18,554 nucleotides of DNA, from the NCBI GenBank assembly GCA_963579025.1, contig CAUZFZ010000188.1:1-18554 (forward strand). The letters run 5' to 3'. The position numbers were made by a program, and so were the translations under genes. A model generated the notes under the pieces. The model did no database searches, was not told the origin of the DNA, and saw only the letters and a list, made by a program, of their open reading frames with translations. Source of the DNA: CAUZFZ01 sp963579025. Its GTDB lineage: Bacteria > Planctomycetota > Planctomycetia > Planctomycetales > Planctomycetaceae. This document shows positions 16,293 to 18,554 of this stretch, piece after piece. Positions within the stretch are counted from its first letter, which is position 1. Each line of letters begins with the position of its first letter.

Positions 16293-16329
16293 GAAAACAG
16301 CCCCTCACCGTTTCCAGTGAAGGGCTGTT
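16293..16329 (-). terminator. Hairpin terminator after aat
   Basis: The arms AACAGCCCCTCAC (16296-16308) and GTGAAGGGCTGTT (16317-16329) pair over 13 bp with one mismatch around an 8-nt loop. On the minus strand the stem runs into TTTT (16297-16294) and then C. It lies about 58 nt after the aat stop and before the YtrA operon promoter, so it would insulate the two minus-strand units. The U-run is short, so termination may be partial. Confidence 0.75.
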
Positions 16330-16386
16330 GTTATCGGCAGGCGCTCAAGGCCATCGGTAGCGGCCGGAGCAGGACGATGTTTCGAC

Positions 16387-17139
16387 TTAACTTTCAGCGG
16401 CCGTGGAATTCGTCGATGCGTCCGCGTGGGCGGTGGAATCGCGCGTGGCCACGCGCTCGAGAATCGTGGATGGCAACTCGAATCGAGCCGGCTGTGCCAG
16501 CGATCTTGTCAGCCTTGATCGGAATTCGTCACGGCTCAATTCGATTGCTCCGAACTGCTGCAGAAATCCGCTCGAGTACTGCACGTCGTGAATGAGGAAT
16601 CCGTTGGCGCAAAGGATTTCGAACAGCGTGGCAAAGCACACCTTGCCCGCATGGTTCACTCGATGAAACTGGCTCTCGGAAACGAAGTACCTGCCAATCG
16701 CGAGCCCATAGACTCCTCCAACAAGTTGCCCGTTCTGCCACGCCTCGACCGTCCTGACGACACCCATTCCCGACAGCTCGGCGTAGACGTCGGCAATCTC
16801 CGGTGTAATCCAGGAATTCTCACGGTCGGCGCAACATGTGATGACCCGGTCCACAGCGGAATTGAGCCGGATTTCGAACCGTTGAGTTCGCATGAGTCTC
16901 CGCAGGCTCTTCGGGACGCGAAAGCCGTCTACGGGAATGACCGCTCGCCGCTTGGGATTCCGCCACTCGATTCGACCCGCCGAGTTCGCCATCGGAAAGA
17001 ACCCCGACGACGTCGCCTGAAGGACCGTGTCCGGTGAGAATTTGCGCGCCGCGAGAATTGCCTGTTCAGCGGCAATCGTCCCGCCTGGAACACAACGCAC
17101 ACCGGCGCGAATCAGCCTTCGCAGCAATCCAGCCAACAT
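16387..17139 (-). CDS. aat: Leucyl/phenylalanyl-tRNA--protein transferase
   Basis: This 250-residue enzyme transfers Leu or Phe from aminoacyl-tRNA to N-terminal Arg or Lys of proteins, marking them for ClpS/ClpAP degradation in the bacterial N-end rule pathway. Recognisable blocks are S-G-F-F-P-M (45-50), R-R-A-V-I-P (64-69), S-L-R-R (78-81), S-W-I-T (109-112), V-E-A-W-x-x-G-x-L-V-G-G-V-Y-G-x-A (131-147), S-E-S-Q-F-H-R (154-160) and I-H-D-V-Q (183-187). D185 and Q187 align with the catalytic pair D186/Q188 of E. coli Aat, as I recall it, and E155 with E156. The Met of the usual E-S-M-F is Gln here. About 35 residues beyond the usual end are Ala/Ser/Thr-rich and probably disordered. The start at 17139 has GAAGG 8 nt upstream. 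No clpS or clpA is nearby. A hairpin terminator follows at 16293-16329. Confidence 0.93.
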   Translation of the reverse strand: MLAGLLRRLIRAGVRCVPGGTIAAEQAILAARKFSPDTVLQATSSGFFPMANSAGRIEWRNPKRRAVIPVDGFRVPKSLRRLMRTQRFEIRLNSAVDRVITCCADRENSWITPEIADVYAELSGMGVVRTVEAWQNGQLVGGVYGLAIGRYFVSESQFHRVNHAGKVCFATLFEILCANGFLIHDVQYSSGFLQQFGAIELSRDEFRSRLTRSLAQPARFELPSTILERVATRDSTAHADASTNSTAAES

Positions 17140-17362
17140 GGCGCCGGCCTTCTCATGTGAAACAGGCGATGGTCAGTCTCCGCCTGCACCCAGTACCTGA
17201 GTTGTCATGGCGGACGATTAATCAATCCTGGCCCACCGAATCAGCAATCACCGAAGAATCGGGCGCCGGCGGTAGCGTGTGTTGAGGGGGCTGGCGCCTG
17301 ACAACTTTGTGCTGCATTGGGATGACCAGACGGTCGCGACAGAATTCGGGTCTGCAACGACC

Positions 17363-17390
17363 GTGCTACTCGTGGTCGGACGAACCGTGA
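17363..17390 (+). repeat. 28-nt dispersed repeat, copy 1
   Basis: It begins GTGCTACTCGTGGTCGG and ends CCGTGA. It matches copy 2 at 18353-18380 at 23 of 28 positions, without gaps. Both copies are intergenic, on either side of the 194-residue membrane protein gene, in the same orientation. Confidence 0.65.
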
Positions 17391-17428
17391 CTTGCCGGGC
17401 GTCAACAGGCCACCAGCGGCAACCGTAG

Positions 17429-17481
17429 CCCGATTTCTCCGAAATCGGGATTTGCCGGGTGCGGATTTCGGAGAAATCCGC
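17429..17481. repeat. Paired REP-like palindromes
   Basis: There are two perfect 9-bp-arm palindromes: CCCGATTTC-TCC-GAAATCGGG (17429-17449) and GCGGATTTC-GGA-GAAATCCGC (17461-17481), separated by 11 nt. The central triplets TCC and GGA are reverse complements, so the two units are inverted copies of one another and could also pair with each other. No T-run follows and no gene ends close by, so these are not terminators; they look like a REP/BIME-type dispersed element. Confidence 0.8.
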
Positions 17482-17721
17482 CTGCCGCTCCTACCACCAA
17501 TGCCGCCAAAAACCGTTCGAGCTGACTTGCGGTACAGGGCCGTAGAAACCGATCGACACAAACCAACCCTGCGGGATTCCAGCGTTGTGCGGGTCGACGG
17601 CAGGTCTGGATCGTCTCCACGGGGAATACTTGCGAATCGTGGCCCTCGTGACTGGTGGTCCGGTCGTTATTGACGAAGGAGTCGCGAATCCGAAACGGTC
17701 AAACAGGCGGGGATTCCACTG

Positions 17722-18306
17722 ATGTCTGCATTTAGTTCCACCGGTGTACCCACCGCACCGACACAACCGGTCGCACGATCGGGTGTCGTCCTTGTCGGCG
17801 TGGTGATGGTGTTTTTCGGCTACATGACCGCCAACCTCTTCTGCCTGAACGAGCTGTTTCCGGGGGCGCTGCCCCCACCGTACAACAGCATGTCTCCGCT
17901 GCATGCGTTACTGGGAGTGTCATATCTCGGATGGCCCGTCTACTGGGGCGCGACCATGCTGGCGGTCGCGGGACTGGTCTGCGTCGGAAGTCAGCCCTGG
18001 AGTCCGGCTTTCGCGGTCGTGTACGTGTTCTGCCCGGTTGTTGGCGCGGGATATCTGCTGTGGGCTCCGTTGCGGAACTTCCGCCGGGCTTTCGTGGCCG
18101 ACCTGTACACGTTCATCGGCGCCGGACTCGCTGCCGGCGGCGCGGGCGGATTGTGGCTCGCGCTCGATGGTCGATCGCCCGTTCATCCCAGCATTGCCGG
18201 ACTCATGTTGCAGTTTGGAACTGCCGCGCTGATTGCCGGCATCCTCCGCAGCCGAACGAATGTGGTTGAAGAAGCTGCGACAAACACCAGCGCTGCCGTC
18301 GCCTGA
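17722..18306 (+). CDS. Five-TM membrane protein of unknown function
   Basis: I do not recognise a family. The 194-residue chain has a short Ser/Thr/Pro-rich N-terminus (1-18), then about five hydrophobic helices (roughly 20-40, 66-88, 94-116, 127-148 and 158-175) and a short polar C-terminal tail. A proline-rich loop (F-P-G-A-L-P-P-P-Y-N-S, 46-56) lies between helices 1 and 2, and a basic loop (L-R-N-F-R-R-A-F, 117-124) between helices 3 and 4, consistent with a cytoplasmic loop. No catalytic motif is visible. The start at 17722 has GGGGA (17709-17713) 8 nt upstream. The gene stands alone, flanked on both sides by repeat-bearing intergenic DNA, and is divergent from aat. Confidence 0.75.
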   Translation: MSAFSSTGVPTAPTQPVARSGVVLVGVVMVFFGYMTANLFCLNELFPGALPPPYNSMSPLHALLGVSYLGWPVYWGATMLAVAGLVCVGSQPWSPAFAVVYVFCPVVGAGYLLWAPLRNFRRAFVADLYTFIGAGLAAGGAGGLWLALDGRSPVHPSIAGLMLQFGTAALIAGILRSRTNVVEEAATNTSAAVA

Positions 18307-18352
18307 ATGGCCCGGTGGTCGAAACAGTTTCTGCAAACAGCATGCAGCGATC

Positions 18353-18380
18353 GTGCTGCTCCTGGTCGGCCCGACCGTGA
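18353..18380 (+). repeat. 28-nt dispersed repeat, copy 2
   Basis: It reads GTGCTGCTCCTGGTCGG then CCCGACCGTGA and matches copy 1 at 17363-17390 at 23 of 28 positions. This copy also forms a short palindrome (GGTCGG...CCGACC-like) at its centre. It lies 47 bp after the stop of the 194-residue membrane protein gene. Confidence 0.65.
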
Positions 18381-18443
18381 ATCACGGGGCATTAGTGCCA
18401 CATATGTCACTTGTGGAAATGGCGAGAAGTGCTTGTGGTGTGT

Positions 18444-18465
18444 GCCACTGGCTCTGCCCAGTGGC
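18444..18465. repeat. Short palindromic repeat (GCCACTGG...CCAGTGGC)
   Basis: There are two perfect 8-bp arms, GCCACTGG (18444-18451) and CCAGTGGC (18458-18465), around the loop CTCTGC. It lies in the terminal 248-bp non-coding tail. No T-run follows. I recall very similar CCACTGG-CTCTGC-CAGTGG units as common intergenic repeats in planctomycetes, which fits the other repeats in this window, but copy number was not checked. Confidence 0.7.
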
Positions 18466-18554
18466 GTCCGGGATTTGAGTTTTTGCGGGATGGTTTGTCG
18501 AGTGAGGCTTGTGGAAGGGTGTCGCGGATCGATGGAGAATGATCGCAGTGGCGG

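Larger units (their letters stand above)
17140..17721. other. Non-coding 582-bp stretch between aat and the 194-residue membrane protein gene
   Basis: This gap lies between the divergent starts of aat (minus) and the 17722 gene (plus), so promoters for both should be here. I could not find convincing -35/-10 pairs. It contains a repeat unit at 17363-17390 related to one at 18353-18380, and a pair of palindromes at 17429-17481. Open frames crossing it on both strands run through the repeats and have Arg/Pro-biased translations without domain features, so I treat it as non-coding. Confidence 0.65.

Noticed and set aside
17241..17673. Open frames on both strands in the aat-17722 gap (106 residues minus, 93 residues plus)
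   Set aside because: They run through palindromic repeats and show biased low-information translations; no start signal or domain was recognised.
18233..18478. 81-residue plus-strand frame at the right end
   Set aside because: It starts inside the 194-residue gene and ends in the CCACTGG palindrome, a typical spurious repeat-derived frame.

Overview
The window reads as chromosomal DNA of a GC-rich bacterium, most likely a planctomycete. This is an inference from four things: a Rieske / cytochrome b pair in which cytochrome b is fused to c-type heme domains, b6-type histidine spacing in that cytochrome b, many loosely spaced genes of unknown function, and several palindromic intergenic repeats of a kind I associate with planctomycete genomes. 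No rRNA, tRNA, CRISPR array, transposase or phage gene was seen.

Left part, plus strand (1-9031): the 3' end of an NrnA-type DHH phosphoesterase gene; a two-gene respiratory operon of a Tat-type Rieske protein (892-1572) and a 770-residue cytochrome b fused to two heme c sites (1569-3881), which share an ATGA stop/start; a lone STAS-domain protein (4141-4509); an O-antigen ligase/polymerase-like membrane protein with a helical-repeat tail (4620-6914); an exported zinc-peptidase-like protein with HExxH...E (7196-8443); and a glycine-rich membrane protein of unknown function (8474-9031).

Middle, minus strand (9061-11874): an amino-acid permease (APC superfamily), then a FadA-type thiolase. Between them lies a 130-bp imperfect inverted repeat with arms of 56 and 57 nt.

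Right part, minus strand (11997-16241): a compact operon, transcribed leftward, of a YtrA-type GntR regulator, an ABC ATPase, an ABC-2 type permease and a 728-residue membrane-anchored protein with a PEGA-like stretch and a long helical-repeat tail. The first three genes overlap by ATGA junctions and the fourth follows after 3 bp. A perfect 10+1+10 palindrome lies between plausible -35 and -10 boxes just upstream of the regulator and is probably its own operator. It is the best regulatory signal in the window. The system looks like a self-regulated, possibly envelope-stress-responsive exporter whose last component is unusual.

Far right (16293-18554): leucyl/phenylalanyl-tRNA-protein transferase (aat, minus) with a hairpin terminator; a 582-bp non-coding stretch holding two mirror-related palindromes; a five-TM protein of unknown function (17722-18306); and a tail with more palindromic repeats, one of which matches a 28-nt copy about 1 kb upstream.
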